Assembly: GCF_031458235.1 (NCBI RefSeq)
Contig: NZ_JAVDYB010000001.1
Span: 2,935,001 to 2,999,000, forward strand
DNA length: 64,000 bases
Direction of reading: 5' to 3'
Origin: Catenuloplanes atrovinosus
GTDB taxonomy: Bacteria; Actinomycetota; Actinomycetes; Mycobacteriales; Micromonosporaceae
Below, in pieces: positions 51,868 through 60,489 of the stretch (the first letter of the stretch is position 1; every line of letters begins with the position of its first letter). The translations under genes were made by a program, and so were the position numbers. The notes beneath the pieces are model-generated. The model did no database searches. It was not told where the DNA came from and saw only the letters and a program-made list of their open reading frames with translations.

Positions 51868-52293
51868 ATGCTGTTGTCGCGTCCGGCCGTGCACCGCACG
51901 ATCACGGTGCACGGCCCGCGGTCCGCCGACGACGTGTGGGACCGCTACGTCCGTCCCCGGCGGTGGCCGGAGTGGTCCCCGCAGATCCGGTCCGTGCGCT
52001 ACCCGGCGGAGACGCTCGCCCCGGACACCACCGGGACCGTGCACGGCCCGGCCGGCCTGCGCGTGCGCTTCCGCATCCTGCACGTCGACGGCACCGGCCC
52101 GATCCGCGGCTGGTCCTGGTCGGTCCGCGCGCTCGGCGTACCCCTGCACCTGCAGCACACCGTGGAGCCGGCCGGTCCGGGGACCCGCACCGCGCTGACC
52201 GTGCGCGGTTTCGCGCCGGCCGTGCTGCTCTACCTGCCGATCGCCCGCCTCGCCCTGCACCGCCTCACCGGCACGCCGCATCCACGCCGCTGA
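51868..52293 (+). CDS. SRPBCC-fold protein (polyketide cyclase/START-like)
   Basis: 141 residues from ATG 51868 (GTG 51865 adjacent). The helix-grip pattern of SRPBCC proteins is present: HRTITVHGPRSADDVWDRYV, RPRRWPEWSPQIRSVRYP, then beta strands GLRVRFRILHVDG and SWSVRALGVPLHLQHTVEPA, and a C-terminal helix. It binds an unknown hydrophobic ligand. The start lies just after inverted-repeat copy B, so its promoter may lie in the repeat. Confidence 0.7.
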   Translation: MLLSRPAVHRTITVHGPRSADDVWDRYVRPRRWPEWSPQIRSVRYPAETLAPDTTGTVHGPAGLRVRFRILHVDGTGPIRGWSWSVRALGVPLHLQHTVEPAGPGTRTALTVRGFAPAVLLYLPIARLALHRLTGTPHPRR

Positions 52294-52366
52294 CCTCGGC
52301 GGCCCCGTCCGCCCACGGGTATGCCGGGCCGCCGGCCGCGTACCGTGCCGGATCGGCTCCGATGCC

Positions 52367-53026
52367 TCAGGCGCGGTAGCCCTCGAACAGCGGGCCGCCG
52401 GCCGTCGCCAGGACCTCGGCGGTGAACGCGCCCGGGTCGTCGCGGGCCGCCAGCCAGCGGTCCGCGAGGTCCGGATCGTACGCCCGCAGGTCCCGCAGCA
52501 GCCACTTCGCGGTGCTGATCCAGCGCCCGGCGAACGCGAGCGCGGCCTGCCCGGCGTCCAGCCACAGCGTCGCGGCGACGGCGGCGCGCTCGCCCGGATC
52601 GGTCGCGTGCGTGTGGTCGTCGAGCAGGTCGGTCAGCCGGTACCGGGTCCGGTCCCGCTCCGCCCCGGTCAGCGGCGGCGGTCCGTCGGCGAGCACGCGC
52701 GCGCACCGCGCCGCCCACTCGCCGGGGTCGCCCACCAGCGGTACGCCCCACGCCAGCATCCGGTGCGTGCTCGGTTTGCGGATCGCCAGGTCGTTCGCCA
52801 GGAAGCGGTCCAGCCGTTCCGGCGTGTGCACGAACAGCTCCACCGGCCAGCCGCGGAAGCGCAGGCTCTCCCGGAAGCCCGGCCCGTGCTCCCGCATCAC
52901 CACGATGTCCAGATCGGACCCGGCGGTGCGGTGCGGGCCGAGGACGCTGCCCGCGAGCAGCGCCCATGTGGCGTCCGGGAAGCGCAGCGCCACGAGTTCG
53001 CCGGCGACCGCCAGCGGATCGGTCAC
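52367..53026 (-). CDS. Minimal nucleotidyltransferase-fold protein
   Basis: 219 residues from a GTG overlapping the upstream stop (GTGA). The NTase signature GS-x10-D-x-D is clear in LLAGSVLGPHRTAGSDLDIV at about 25-45, followed by PVELFVHTPERLDRFLAND. The C-terminal half is helical (AAVAATLWLDAGQAALAFAG) as in HEPN-like or KNTase C-terminal regions. Possible roles: nucleotidylation of a small molecule or protein. It is coupled to the PstS-like gene. Confidence 0.78.
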   Translation of the reverse strand: MTDPLAVAGELVALRFPDATWALLAGSVLGPHRTAGSDLDIVVMREHGPGFRESLRFRGWPVELFVHTPERLDRFLANDLAIRKPSTHRMLAWGVPLVGDPGEWAARCARVLADGPPPLTGAERDRTRYRLTDLLDDHTHATDPGERAAVAATLWLDAGQAALAFAGRWISTAKWLLRDLRAYDPDLADRWLAARDDPGAFTAEVLATAGGPLFEGYRA

Positions 53027-54588
53027 GTCCCCTGGTCGCACAGCTGCTCCGGCTGGAGGTTGGCCTGCACGCACGGGATGTGCCGCAGGCCGCCGATCGC
53101 GCCCATCGCCTCCGGGCTGGTCATGAACGTGGCGAACGAGCGGGTCAGCGGATCGGTCTCGGTCGTCGGGCCGTAGCTGTACAGGTACTCCACCGTCCAG
53201 AACTGGTAGCCGCTCTCGATGTCCTCGAGCGTAGCGCCGTGCCCGCCCACCTTGATCTGGGCCACGGACGTCCCGGCCGTGACCGCGCTGGGCAGGTCGA
53301 CGTAGCCGATCGCGCCCGGGTAGCGGTTGACCGCGGTGACGACGTCGCTGGTGCCGTCCTGCTCGCAGAGGATCGGGCCGGTCGCACCGAGCCCGGCCCG
53401 GCGGGCCTCGCAGGTGTCGGACGTGATCTGCGGCGCCGGCTCGCCGTCGAGCAGCTGCTTCTCGATGACGAGGCGGCTGCCCGAGGTGTTCCGCCGGCCG
53501 ACGACGCGGATCGGCAGGTCCGGCAGGGTTACGCCGTCCTCCACCTGGACCTGGTTCCAGTTGGTGGTCTGGCCCAGGAAGATCTTCTTGAGCTCGGTAC
53601 GCGAGAGCTCCCTCACCGGCACGCCCGGGTGCAGGACGAACGTGTACGACACGATCGCCAGCGTGGCCGCGATCTCCAGGTTCTGGAACTCGGGGCTGCC
53701 GTCGAACCGCCCCTCCGCCAGCGTGAGCAGCTTCAACCGCTCCTCCGGTGGCGCGTTCTTCAGCCCGGCCAGGCCCTCGACGCTGGTGGAGCCGTCCACC
53801 GTGATCGTGGAGCCCGGGCAGTTCGCCATGTACCGCTGCGCCAACTGCTCCGCCACGCCGGTGAACACGCTGGAACCGGTGACGGTGAGCGTGCCGGTCG
53901 CGCACGTCGGCCCGGGTGGGATGTCCGGCCCCTGGCTGTTGATCAGCAGCACCGCGACCAGCGCGCCGGCCAGCAGCGTGGTCAGCGCGCCGCCGATGAT
54001 GGTGCTGCGCCGCAGCCGCCGGCCGTCGCTGTCCAGGAAGATCCGGCCGTTGCGCAGGATGCCGTTGGTCTGCACCTCCGGCTTGCCCTCGCCGCTGGTG
54101 TGCTCCAGCAGCGCCACCAGCTTGAACTCGCTGCCCGGGTTGAGGTGCACCTTCGGCAGGATGATCTTGTTGTCCCGGACCTCGAAGCCGCGGCCGGTGA
54201 GCAGATCCTGCAGGTCCGGCGGCCGGGCCTCGGTGACGTCCACGGTGACCAGCCGGCGCGTGTTGCCCGGGAACGTCAGCCCGAGCTGGTGCACGTAGTC
54301 GTGCTCGGTGATGGACGTGCGGCCCACGTTCTTGATGCGCGCGACCACCATGCCCGGGTCCGGGATCTCGGTGCGGTCCGGCCCGATCAGCCGCACGACG
54401 TTACCGGCGTCCGGCGGATCGAATCCGAGCCGGGAATTGAACCGCACCCGAAACGACAGCATCTTTTCCCGCCGGGTCCGGAGGTAATTCAGAAACGTGC
54501 CGCCGCCGATGATCAACAGGGCCAGGGCCAGGCCGAACGGCCCTTCCATATTGTCGGCGAGCCATTCCGCCACCACCGTTAAAGCCAC
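53023..54588 (-). CDS. Membrane-anchored PstS-like substrate-binding protein
   Basis: 521 residues from GTG 54588. TM1 (about 15-33; FGLALALLIIGGGTFLNYL) leads into a soluble domain that would face the cytoplasm if TM1 exits outward. A second TM (about 200-220; IIGGALTTLLAGALVAVLLI) precedes an extracellular PstS-type phosphate/anion-binding domain: LTVTGSSVFTGVAEQLAQRY, VDGSTSVEGL, TELKKIFLGQTTNWNQV, RRNTSGSRLVIEKQLL and RYPGAIGYVDLPSAV. No pstCAB genes are near, so sensing rather than transport is likely. Codon 3 is TTA. A TTG start at 54624 is an alternative. Confidence 0.78.
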   Translation of the reverse strand: MALTVVAEWLADNMEGPFGLALALLIIGGGTFLNYLRTRREKMLSFRVRFNSRLGFDPPDAGNVVRLIGPDRTEIPDPGMVVARIKNVGRTSITEHDYVHQLGLTFPGNTRRLVTVDVTEARPPDLQDLLTGRGFEVRDNKIILPKVHLNPGSEFKLVALLEHTSGEGKPEVQTNGILRNGRIFLDSDGRRLRRSTIIGGALTTLLAGALVAVLLINSQGPDIPPGPTCATGTLTVTGSSVFTGVAEQLAQRYMANCPGSTITVDGSTSVEGLAGLKNAPPEERLKLLTLAEGRFDGSPEFQNLEIAATLAIVSYTFVLHPGVPVRELSRTELKKIFLGQTTNWNQVQVEDGVTLPDLPIRVVGRRNTSGSRLVIEKQLLDGEPAPQITSDTCEARRAGLGATGPILCEQDGTSDVVTAVNRYPGAIGYVDLPSAVTAGTSVAQIKVGGHGATLEDIESGYQFWTVEYLYSYGPTTETDPLTRSFATFMTSPEAMGAIGGLRHIPCVQANLQPEQLCDQGT

Positions 54589-55052
54589 TGGTGTACCCCG
54601 TTCGTTAACCCGCAGTTCGCGCAATATGAACTAAGCGTTGTTCACTGTCCGGAATCGACACGTCACAAGGTATCCAACGCATGCGAGAAAGCCACCAAGG
54701 GCCACGAAGATGCCGGTCCACCACGGCCGGCGGGTCCGCGTGCGACGACGAGCCGAGCGGCATCGGCGGTCGCGGCCCGTCGAGCGTCACCGAGCGCCGG
54801 CGCGCCCCGGCCGCCGCGGTCGACCCGCTTCCCGCGCGCCTGTGACCCGCGCATCCGCGCATCGCGTATCCGCGAGAAGGGCCGTGGTCCGGATGTGTTC
54901 GTGGCATGTTCGCCGTGCCGTGGCGGCCGGAGCCGCATCCCGGCCGGGCCGTCCGGTGATTTCCTGCCCCTACAAGTATTTCCCATCCACATGCACCGAT
55001 GTGTCACTCCGGGTCGACGGGCATGGATTCGCGCTCGTCTAGCGTCCACGGC
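54589..55052. other. 464-bp intergenic region
   Basis: No convincing gene. An AT-rich stretch at 54600-54665 should hold the promoter of the minus-strand PstS-like gene; it includes an inverted repeat AGTTC/GAACT (54614-54632) and GTTAAC. The rest is GC-rich with no recognised structure. The DUF6624 start is set at ATG 55053 because upstream codons look non-coding. Confidence 0.4.
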
Positions 55053-55553
55053 ATGGTTGACGAGGCACTCGCGCAGGAACTGATCGACATGACGGACGAG
55101 GACCGGCGGCTGCAGGCCGGGGCGCTGGGTGCGGATTACGCCGCCCGGCTGGCGTACCGGCGGGTCACCGTCCGCAACGGTGACCGGCTCGCGGAGATCA
55201 TCGACGAGCACGGGTGGCCGACCGCGGACCTCGTCGGCGCGGAGGCGGCCCGGCGGGCGTGGCTGGTGGCGCAGCACGCGGACCGGCACCTGCACCTGCA
55301 ACGCCGCGCGCTGGCCCTGATGACGGAGGCGGTGCACGCGGGGAAGGGCGACGCCGCGCAGCTGGCCATGCTGACCGACCGCCTGCTGGTCAACGAGGGC
55401 CGCCCGCAGATCTACGGCACTCAGATCGCCGGGGTCGTCGACGGCGCCCCGGTCCCGTGGCCGTGCGAGGACCCGGACCGGCTGGACGAGCGGCGTGCCG
55501 GGGTCGGCCTCGACCCGTTCGCCGTCCACGTCGCCAGGCACGCGCCGGCCTGA
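55053..55553 (+). CDS. DUF6624 family protein
   Basis: 166 residues from ATG 55053. The DUF6624 pattern is clear: a helical N-terminus (LAQELIDMTDEDRRLQ), RLAEIIDEHGWPTADLVGAE, AWLVAQHADRHLHLQRRALA, LAMLTDRLLVNEGRPQIYGT and QIAGVVDGAPVPWPCEDPDR. The function of the family is unknown; it is cytoplasmic. It ends 37 bp before the cobalamin riboswitch. Confidence 0.8.
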   Translation: MVDEALAQELIDMTDEDRRLQAGALGADYAARLAYRRVTVRNGDRLAEIIDEHGWPTADLVGAEAARRAWLVAQHADRHLHLQRRALALMTEAVHAGKGDAAQLAMLTDRLLVNEGRPQIYGTQIAGVVDGAPVPWPCEDPDRLDERRAGVGLDPFAVHVARHAPA

Positions 55554-55589
55554 TCGGCCCGGAAGCCGGGACGCGGTATGGTGCGGGTG

Positions 55590-55790
55590 GCACGAACTGT
55601 TGCGAGGTGCCCCGGCGGCGACGGCGGGGAGAATCTGGGAAGCCGGTGTGAATCCGGCACGGGCCCGCCGCGGTGACCGGGGAGCCGCCGCCCACGCGCG
55701 CACGCGCAGCCACTGGCCGTCAGGCCGGGAAGGCGGGCGGTGGGGTGACGATCCGGGAGTCCGAAGACCGGCCTCGCGCCTGGTGACCCC
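55590..55790 (+). promoter_or_regulatory. Cobalamin riboswitch
   Basis: Conserved elements occur in order: GGGAAGCCGGTGTGAATCCG (55638 on), GCCCGCCGCGGTGA, GGAGCCGCCGCCC, GCCACTGG (55709-55716), GGCCGGGAAGGC, and GAGTCCGAAGACCGGCC (55757 on), the B12 box. It sits directly before bluB, so adenosyl- or another cobalamin should repress bluB, as known for B12 riboswitches. Confidence 0.92.
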
Positions 55791-55826
55791 GGCATGCCCG
55801 GGGCGAGAGCGCAGCGGGAGCCTGCC

Positions 55827-56453
55827 GTGATCCACGACCTGTACGACGTCATCCACCGCCGCCGTGACGTGCGCGGCGAGTTCACCGGCGCGCCCGTCCC
55901 GGACGCCACCGTGGACCGCATCCTCGGCGCGGCGCACGCGGCACCGAGCGTCGGCCTGTCCCAGCCGTGGGACTTCATCCTGGTCCGCGGCCGCGAGCCG
56001 CGCGAGGCCTTCCACGAGCACGTGCGCCGGGAGCGGGACGTTTTCGCGGCCACATTGGACGGCGACGCGGCCGACCGGTTCGCCCGCATCAGGATCGACG
56101 GCGTGCTGGAGTCCACCCTGTCCATCGTGGTCACCTACGACCCGGAGCGGGGCGGGCCGGCGGTGCTGGGCCGGCACGCGATCGCGGACGCCGGGCTGTA
56201 CTCCGCCTGCCTCGCCATCCAGAACCTCTGGCTGGCGGCCACGGCCGAGCGGCTCGGCGTCGGCTGGGTGTCGTTCTACCGCGAGGACTTCGTCCGCGAC
56301 CTGCTCGGCATCCCGGCCGGGATCCGCCCGGTCGCCTGGCTCTGCGTGGGGCCGGTCACCCACCTCCAGGACACCCCGGACCTGGAACGCCACGGCTGGC
56401 GCCACCGCCGCCCGCTGCACCTGGCCCGCCACGAGGACCGCTGGGGCGGATAG
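55827..56453 (+). CDS. bluB: 5,6-dimethylbenzimidazole synthase BluB
   Basis: 208 residues from GTG 55827, with GCGGGAG upstream. Nitroreductase-fold signature: IHRRRDVRGEFTGAPVPDAT, HAAPSVGLSQPWDFILVR, VVTYDPERGG and GVGWVSFYREDFVRDLLGIP, which is typical of BluB. It cleaves reduced FMN with oxygen to form the lower ligand of vitamin B12. The B12 riboswitch just upstream supports the call. Confidence 0.93.
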   Translation: MIHDLYDVIHRRRDVRGEFTGAPVPDATVDRILGAAHAAPSVGLSQPWDFILVRGREPREAFHEHVRRERDVFAATLDGDAADRFARIRIDGVLESTLSIVVTYDPERGGPAVLGRHAIADAGLYSACLAIQNLWLAATAERLGVGWVSFYREDFVRDLLGIPAGIRPVAWLCVGPVTHLQDTPDLERHGWRHRRPLHLARHEDRWGG

Positions 56454-56556
56454 GGCACCCGCCCGTCGTGCCGGGGCGGACGGGCATCATCGACGGGAGC
56501 GCGGCGGCCGGCCGGCAACTGCGTCGGCGCGGGGCGTCTCGGCCCATCCGGGCCGG

Positions 56557-57015
56557 TCACCGCGCGTGCTTGCGGTGCAGCGTGGCGAGGCGGTCGAGCG
56601 TTTCGGCCACGGTACGCCGCTGCCCGTCCGTGAGCCGGGCCGTGGCGCTGGCGATGTCGTCCGCCAGCGGCCGCAACTCGTCGAGCAGCCGCTCGCGGGC
56701 CAGCGGCGTGGTGGTGACGGTCTGCCGGCGGCGGTCGGTCAGGTGCGGCTCGCGGCGCGCGTACCCGGCCCGCACCAGCCGGTCGACCAGGCCGGTCGCG
56801 GCGCCCGAGGTCATGCCGAGCATGCGCCCCAGCTCGACCGGCCCGACCGGCGCGGGGGAGACGGCGAGGTGCTTGAGCGCCAGGTAGTCGCCGGCGGTGA
56901 GCCCCATCCGGCGGGCGATCGCCGCGTCCAGCTCGGCGGCGGCGACGGCGAGGTGGTGCACGGTCCAGGCGAGATCGCCGGTGGCGTGCGGATGCTGAGA
57001 CACGCGAACGAGCAT
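56557..57015 (-). CDS. MarR-family transcriptional regulator
   Basis: 152 residues from ATG 57015. The winged helix-turn-helix is clear: GLTAGDYLALKHLAVSPAPV, GPVELGRMLGMTSGAATGLV, DRLVRAGYARREPHLTDRRR and QTVTTTPLARERL. It is divergent from the membrane protein at 57058. An inverted repeat covering its own start suggests it represses both genes. Confidence 0.9.
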   Translation of the reverse strand: MLVRVSQHPHATGDLAWTVHHLAVAAAELDAAIARRMGLTAGDYLALKHLAVSPAPVGPVELGRMLGMTSGAATGLVDRLVRAGYARREPHLTDRRRQTVTTTPLARERLLDELRPLADDIASATARLTDGQRRTVAETLDRLATLHRKHAR

Positions 57016-57046
57016 ACGATGACTCAGAAATTAAGCTACTTCGTAT
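57014..57046. promoter_or_regulatory. Candidate MarR operator
   Basis: ATACGA (57014-57019) and TCGTAT (57041-57046) are perfect inverted arms around an AT-rich centre (CAGAAATTAAGCTAC). The site covers the marR start codon and precedes the divergent gene by 12 bp. Confidence 0.5.
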
Positions 57047-57057
57047 GTGAGGTTCTC

Positions 57058-57783
57058 ATGGGCGACCGGATCCGCTCCCTCGCGCTCGCCACCGCCTGCA
57101 CCGCGTTCGTGGCGACGCCCAACCTCGGCGCGCTCGTCGGCAGGGGCGAACAGACGCGGCGGTACGACACGGTGATCACCCCACCGGACTACGCCTTCAC
57201 GGTCTGGGCCCCGATCTTCGCCTGCTGCATCGCGTCGACCGTCGCCCAGTGCCGGCCGTCCGGCCGCGGCGATCCGGTCAGCCGGCGCACCGGGTGGGCG
57301 CTGACCGGCGCATACCTGGTCAACACCGCCTGGTCGCTCGCTGCCCAGACGGACCGGTTCCGCTACACGCCGTACCTGCTGCCGCTGGCCACGGCCTTCG
57401 CCGCGGTCGCGCACGCTCGGGTGCAGGGCGGGCCGGGCGGTGCGGCGGTCACGCCGGCGAGCACCGGCCTGCTGCTCGGCTGGACCGCGCTGGCGAGCAC
57501 GGTGAACGTCGCCGCCGGTGCGGTCGCGGCCGGCGCCGACCGCACCGGGCCCCGGATGGTCGCCGGCGGCACCGCCGGGCTGGTGGCCGCGTCCACCGCG
57601 GTCGCCACGGCCGTCGCCACCAGCCGCCGCGGCGCCGTCCCGCTGGCCCTCAGCTCCGCCTGGGGCCTGGCCACGACCGCGCTCACCCGGCACCGCCCCC
57701 GAGCCGTCCGCCTCGCCGCCGCGGCCGGCGCCGCCGCCATCACGCTGGCGGCCCTCCGCCCGGTGTCCCGCCGCCGCACGTAG
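57058..57783 (+). CDS. Membrane protein, TspO/MBR-like
   Basis: 241 residues from ATG 57058, with GTGAGG upstream; ATG 57019 would place the start inside the operator. About six hydrophobic helices. PPDYAFTVWAPIFACCIAST resembles the 'PxxxFxxWxxIY' segment of TspO/MBR-type proteins, and LVNTAWSLAAQTDRF fits the next helix pair. TspO proteins bind tetrapyrroles, but the match is distant. Probably controlled by the divergent MarR regulator. Confidence 0.6.
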   Translation: MGDRIRSLALATACTAFVATPNLGALVGRGEQTRRYDTVITPPDYAFTVWAPIFACCIASTVAQCRPSGRGDPVSRRTGWALTGAYLVNTAWSLAAQTDRFRYTPYLLPLATAFAAVAHARVQGGPGGAAVTPASTGLLLGWTALASTVNVAAGAVAAGADRTGPRMVAGGTAGLVAASTAVATAVATSRRGAVPLALSSAWGLATTALTRHRPRAVRLAAAAGAAAITLAALRPVSRRRT

Positions 57784-57880
57784 GGCCACGCTCACCCGGC
57801 GCCCGCGGCGTGCTCACCCGCTCGACCGGTACCGCCACCAGGCCGCGGCCACGCCGCACATGGGAACGGCATCAATCCAG

Positions 57881-57902
57881 CCTCCTAGGCTGCCCTAGGA
57901 GG
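57881..57902. terminator. Hairpin terminator between convergent genes
   Basis: CCTCCTAGG and CCTAGGAGG form perfect 9-bp arms around CTGC. It overlaps the stop codon of the minus-strand GNAT gene and lies downstream of the TspO-like gene. Confidence 0.65.
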
Positions 57903-58470
57903 TGTGCCGGCCGAACGGCGGAGGCCCGGTCCACTCCGGGGCGAGCACGGACCAGATCTCGATGTCGTGGCGTTCGCCGTGGTGGGCGTATGCGGAGCGG
58001 AGCACGCCGTCGCGGGTCATGCCGAGGCGCGTGGCGACCGCGATGCTGGCCGTGTTGCCGGACGACACCTGCCACTCGACGCGGTGGATGCCCCGGTCCC
58101 GGATCGCCCAGTCGATGATCACCGTGACCGCGCGGGTGATCAGGCCGCGGCCGGTCGCGGACGGCTCCAGCCAGCAGCCGGCCTCGGCGGTGCCGTTGCG
58201 CACGTCCATGGTGCGGAACAGCACGCCGCCGACGAGCGCGCCGCCGGCGTGGATGCCCCAGATGCGCCCGGTGTCGGCGGCGGCCTTCTCCGCGTACCCC
58301 ATCAGGAAGGTCTTGGCGGTCTCCGGCGAGGTGACGGCGTCGGCCAGGCCGATGAACCGGCCGATGAACTCGCGTCCCCGGTCGATGTTGGCCAGCAGGT
58401 CGCCGGACTGCCAGGGCTCCAGCGGGCGGAGGACCGCGTCGCCGGAGCCCAGCGGCACGTCGAAGATCAA
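57895..58470 (-). CDS. GNAT acetyltransferase, RimJ/RimL type
   Basis: 191 residues. Motifs: AVLRPLEPWQSGDLLANIDR, GALVGGVLFRTMDVRNGTAE, CWLEPSATGRGLITRAVTVI (acetyl-CoA site) and VEWQVSSGNTASIAVATRLG. It may acetylate a ribosomal protein N-terminus or another amine. Start ATG 58470 overlaps the aldo-keto reductase stop (ATGA). Confidence 0.88.
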   Translation of the reverse strand: MIFDVPLGSGDAVLRPLEPWQSGDLLANIDRGREFIGRFIGLADAVTSPETAKTFLMGYAEKAAADTGRIWGIHAGGALVGGVLFRTMDVRNGTAEAGCWLEPSATGRGLITRAVTVIIDWAIRDRGIHRVEWQVSSGNTASIAVATRLGMTRDGVLRSAYAHHGERHDIEIWSVLAPEWTGPPPFGRHTS

Positions 58471-59462
58471 CGGTCGACCGCGTACTTCTCGATCTCGGCG
58501 AGCTCGTCGCCGGTGAACGACAGGTTGCCGAGCGCCGCGATGTTCGTCTCCAGCTGCGTGACGCTGGACGCGCCGATGATCAGCGAGGTCATCCGCGGGT
58601 CGCGCAGCGCCCAGGCGAGGGCGAGCTGCGCGAGGGACTGGCCGCGGCCGGACGCGATCTCGTTGAGCGCGCGGACCTTGCCCATGGTCTCCTCGGACAG
58701 GTCACTCTCGTTGAGGAAGTGGCTGGTCGCGACGCGCGAGTCGGACGGCACCCCGCGCAGGTAGCGGTCGGTGAGCAGGCCCTGCTGGAGCGGGCTGAAC
58801 GCGATGCAGCCGGCGCCGGCGGTCTCCAGCGCGTCGAGCAGACCGTCCCGTTCGATCCAGCGGTTGAGCATCGAGTACGACGGCTGGTGGATCAGCAGCG
58901 GCGTGCCGAGCGAGCGGAGGATCTCGGCGGCGCGCGTGGTCTGCTCGGCCGTGTAGTTGGAGATGCCCACGTAGAGTGCCTTGCCGGAGCGGACGATGGC
59001 GTCCAGCGCGGACATGCTCTCCTCGAGCGGCGTCTCCGGGTCGGGGCGGTGGTGGTAGAAGATGTCGACGTACTCCACGCCGAGGCGCTTCAGCGACTGG
59101 TCCAGCGACGAGACGAGCTGCTTGCGCGAGCCCCACTCGCCGTACGGGCCCTCCCACATGTGGTAGCCCGCCTTGGAGGAGATGACGATCTCGTCCCGGT
59201 ACGCCCTGAGGTCGGTGGCGAGCAGCCGGCCGAAGTTGCTCTCGGCCGAGCCGGGCGGCGGGCCGTAGTTGTTGGCCAGGTCGAAGTGGGTGACGCCGAG
59301 GTCGAACGCCCGCCGCACGATCTCGCGCTGCGTCTCCAGCGGCCGGGTGTCGCCGAAGTTGTGCCAGAGGCCGAGCGAGATCGCGGGCAGCTTCAGGCCA
59401 CTGCGGCCGGCGCGCCGGTAGGTCATCGTCTGGTAGCGGTCACTTGCGGGGTTGTACGTCAC
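58467..59462 (-). CDS. Aldo/keto reductase, YghZ-like
   Basis: 331 residues from GTG 59462. TIM-barrel AKR with the catalytic tetrad visible: Asp and Tyr in THFDLANNYGPPPGSAE, Lys in EIVISSKAGYHMW and His in VDIFYHHRPDPETPL. NADPH-binding end: SLIIGASSVTQLETNI. The closest recognisable type is YghZ/L-glyceraldehyde-3-phosphate reductase (AKR14), which detoxifies methylglyoxal-type aldehydes. It overlaps the degenerate ABC gene by 23 bp and is coupled to the GNAT gene. Confidence 0.9.
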   Translation of the reverse strand: MTYNPASDRYQTMTYRRAGRSGLKLPAISLGLWHNFGDTRPLETQREIVRRAFDLGVTHFDLANNYGPPPGSAESNFGRLLATDLRAYRDEIVISSKAGYHMWEGPYGEWGSRKQLVSSLDQSLKRLGVEYVDIFYHHRPDPETPLEESMSALDAIVRSGKALYVGISNYTAEQTTRAAEILRSLGTPLLIHQPSYSMLNRWIERDGLLDALETAGAGCIAFSPLQQGLLTDRYLRGVPSDSRVATSHFLNESDLSEETMGKVRALNEIASGRGQSLAQLALAWALRDPRMTSLIIGASSVTQLETNIAALGNLSFTGDELAEIEKYAVDR

Positions 59463-60249
59463 GCGGGGAAGCGTATCCCCGGGGTCCGACGGCGCGACCG
59501 GAGGCGGCCAGCAGCGCCGGATCGGGCGCCTCGCGCTCGTACTGCAGGCAGGCGGCCATGGTCGTCCCGCCGCTGCCCACGGTGACCAGGTCCAGCGCCG
59601 GGTCGGTGTCGTCGCAGACCGTCATCCGGTACGCGCACCGGTGCCGGTAGGGGCATCCGGGCGTGCCCGCCGGGCGGGACGGCCCGGTGCCGGCGCCGCC
59701 GAACAGGTCGATCGTGTGCGGGTGGTGCGGCCCGGCCCAGACGTCCTCGGCCCGCCCGTGCTCGACCAGCCGCCCGCCGTAGAGCACCGCCACCTCGTCC
59801 GCCACGCCGCGCAGCGCGGCCGGGTCGGTGCAGGTCACCACGACCGCGAAGCCGTGCCGGTCGCGCAGCCGGGCCAGCCGGCCGATCGCCTCGGCCGAGG
59901 GCGGGGCGTCGTCGATGACCAGCACGTCCGCGTGCCGCTGGCGGGGCGTGAGCGCCGGCGTGTCCGCGTCCAGCACGCGCGGCGACGCGGCGGCGAGCCG
60001 TTCCCAGCGGCTGGGCCGAGGCGTGCCGGGGCGCAGCGTGATCTCCGGGCCGCCGTCGCGCGGCCGGAGCGTGAGCCGCCCGGTGAAGTCGGTCAGCTCG
60101 CCGGTGAGCACGCGGGTGAGCGTGGTGCGTCCGCTGCCCGGCTCGCCGGCCACGCCGAGGATCGCGCCGGCGGGCAGGTCGAACGCCACCTCGCACAGCG
60201 CGAATTGATCCTCGCCGAACGTGACCGTGACCTGGCGCACGCTCAGCAC
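59440..60249 (-). CDS. Degenerate OppD/DppD-type ABC ATPase
   Basis: 269 residues from GTG 60249. A peptide-transporter ATPase frame is recognisable at both ends: Walker A-like LGVAGEPGSGRTTLTRVLTG and the C-terminal oligopeptide ABC motif with clustered Cys (GCPYRHRCAYRMTVCDD). The Walker A Lys is Arg, the LSGGQ signature is missing (LTPRQRHADVLVIDD instead) and the helical domain is about 60 residues short. ATP hydrolysis is doubtful. No permease or binding protein is near. It may be a decaying gene or a regulatory remnant. Confidence 0.7.
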   Translation of the reverse strand: MLSVRQVTVTFGEDQFALCEVAFDLPAGAILGVAGEPGSGRTTLTRVLTGELTDFTGRLTLRPRDGGPEITLRPGTPRPSRWERLAAASPRVLDADTPALTPRQRHADVLVIDDAPPSAEAIGRLARLRDRHGFAVVVTCTDPAALRGVADEVAVLYGGRLVEHGRAEDVWAGPHHPHTIDLFGGAGTGPSRPAGTPGCPYRHRCAYRMTVCDDTDPALDLVTVGSGGTTMAACLQYEREAPDPALLAASGRAVGPRGYASPRDVQPRK

Positions 60250-60349
60250 CAGCCCGCTCCGCGCATCCCCGCTCAAACGCGCCCCCGACCGTGTGGGTTT
60301 CAGCTTGTTTGTGCCCGTTTCACCTGCGATAACGCGAAACGCGAGAGAA

Positions 60350-60378
60350 TAAGAACACTGCGCTGGTTCCGCCGTCAA
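60350..60378 (-). promoter_or_regulatory. Candidate promoter for the ABC-AKR-GNAT operon
   Basis: On the minus strand TTGACG (60378-60373) and TTCTTA (60355-60350) are 17 bp apart in the most AT-rich part of the gap. The spacing fits a housekeeping sigma factor; the -10 is imperfect. Confidence 0.3.
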
Positions 60379-60489
60379 CGACGATTAACCGGCTAGTCGT
60401 CGAGCAGCCGTCCGCGCGCGCCGAAGGGCGCCGGCCGCCGCCGTGATCGGCCCGAAACATGATCACTGCTACCGTTACGGGAGCCGGCA

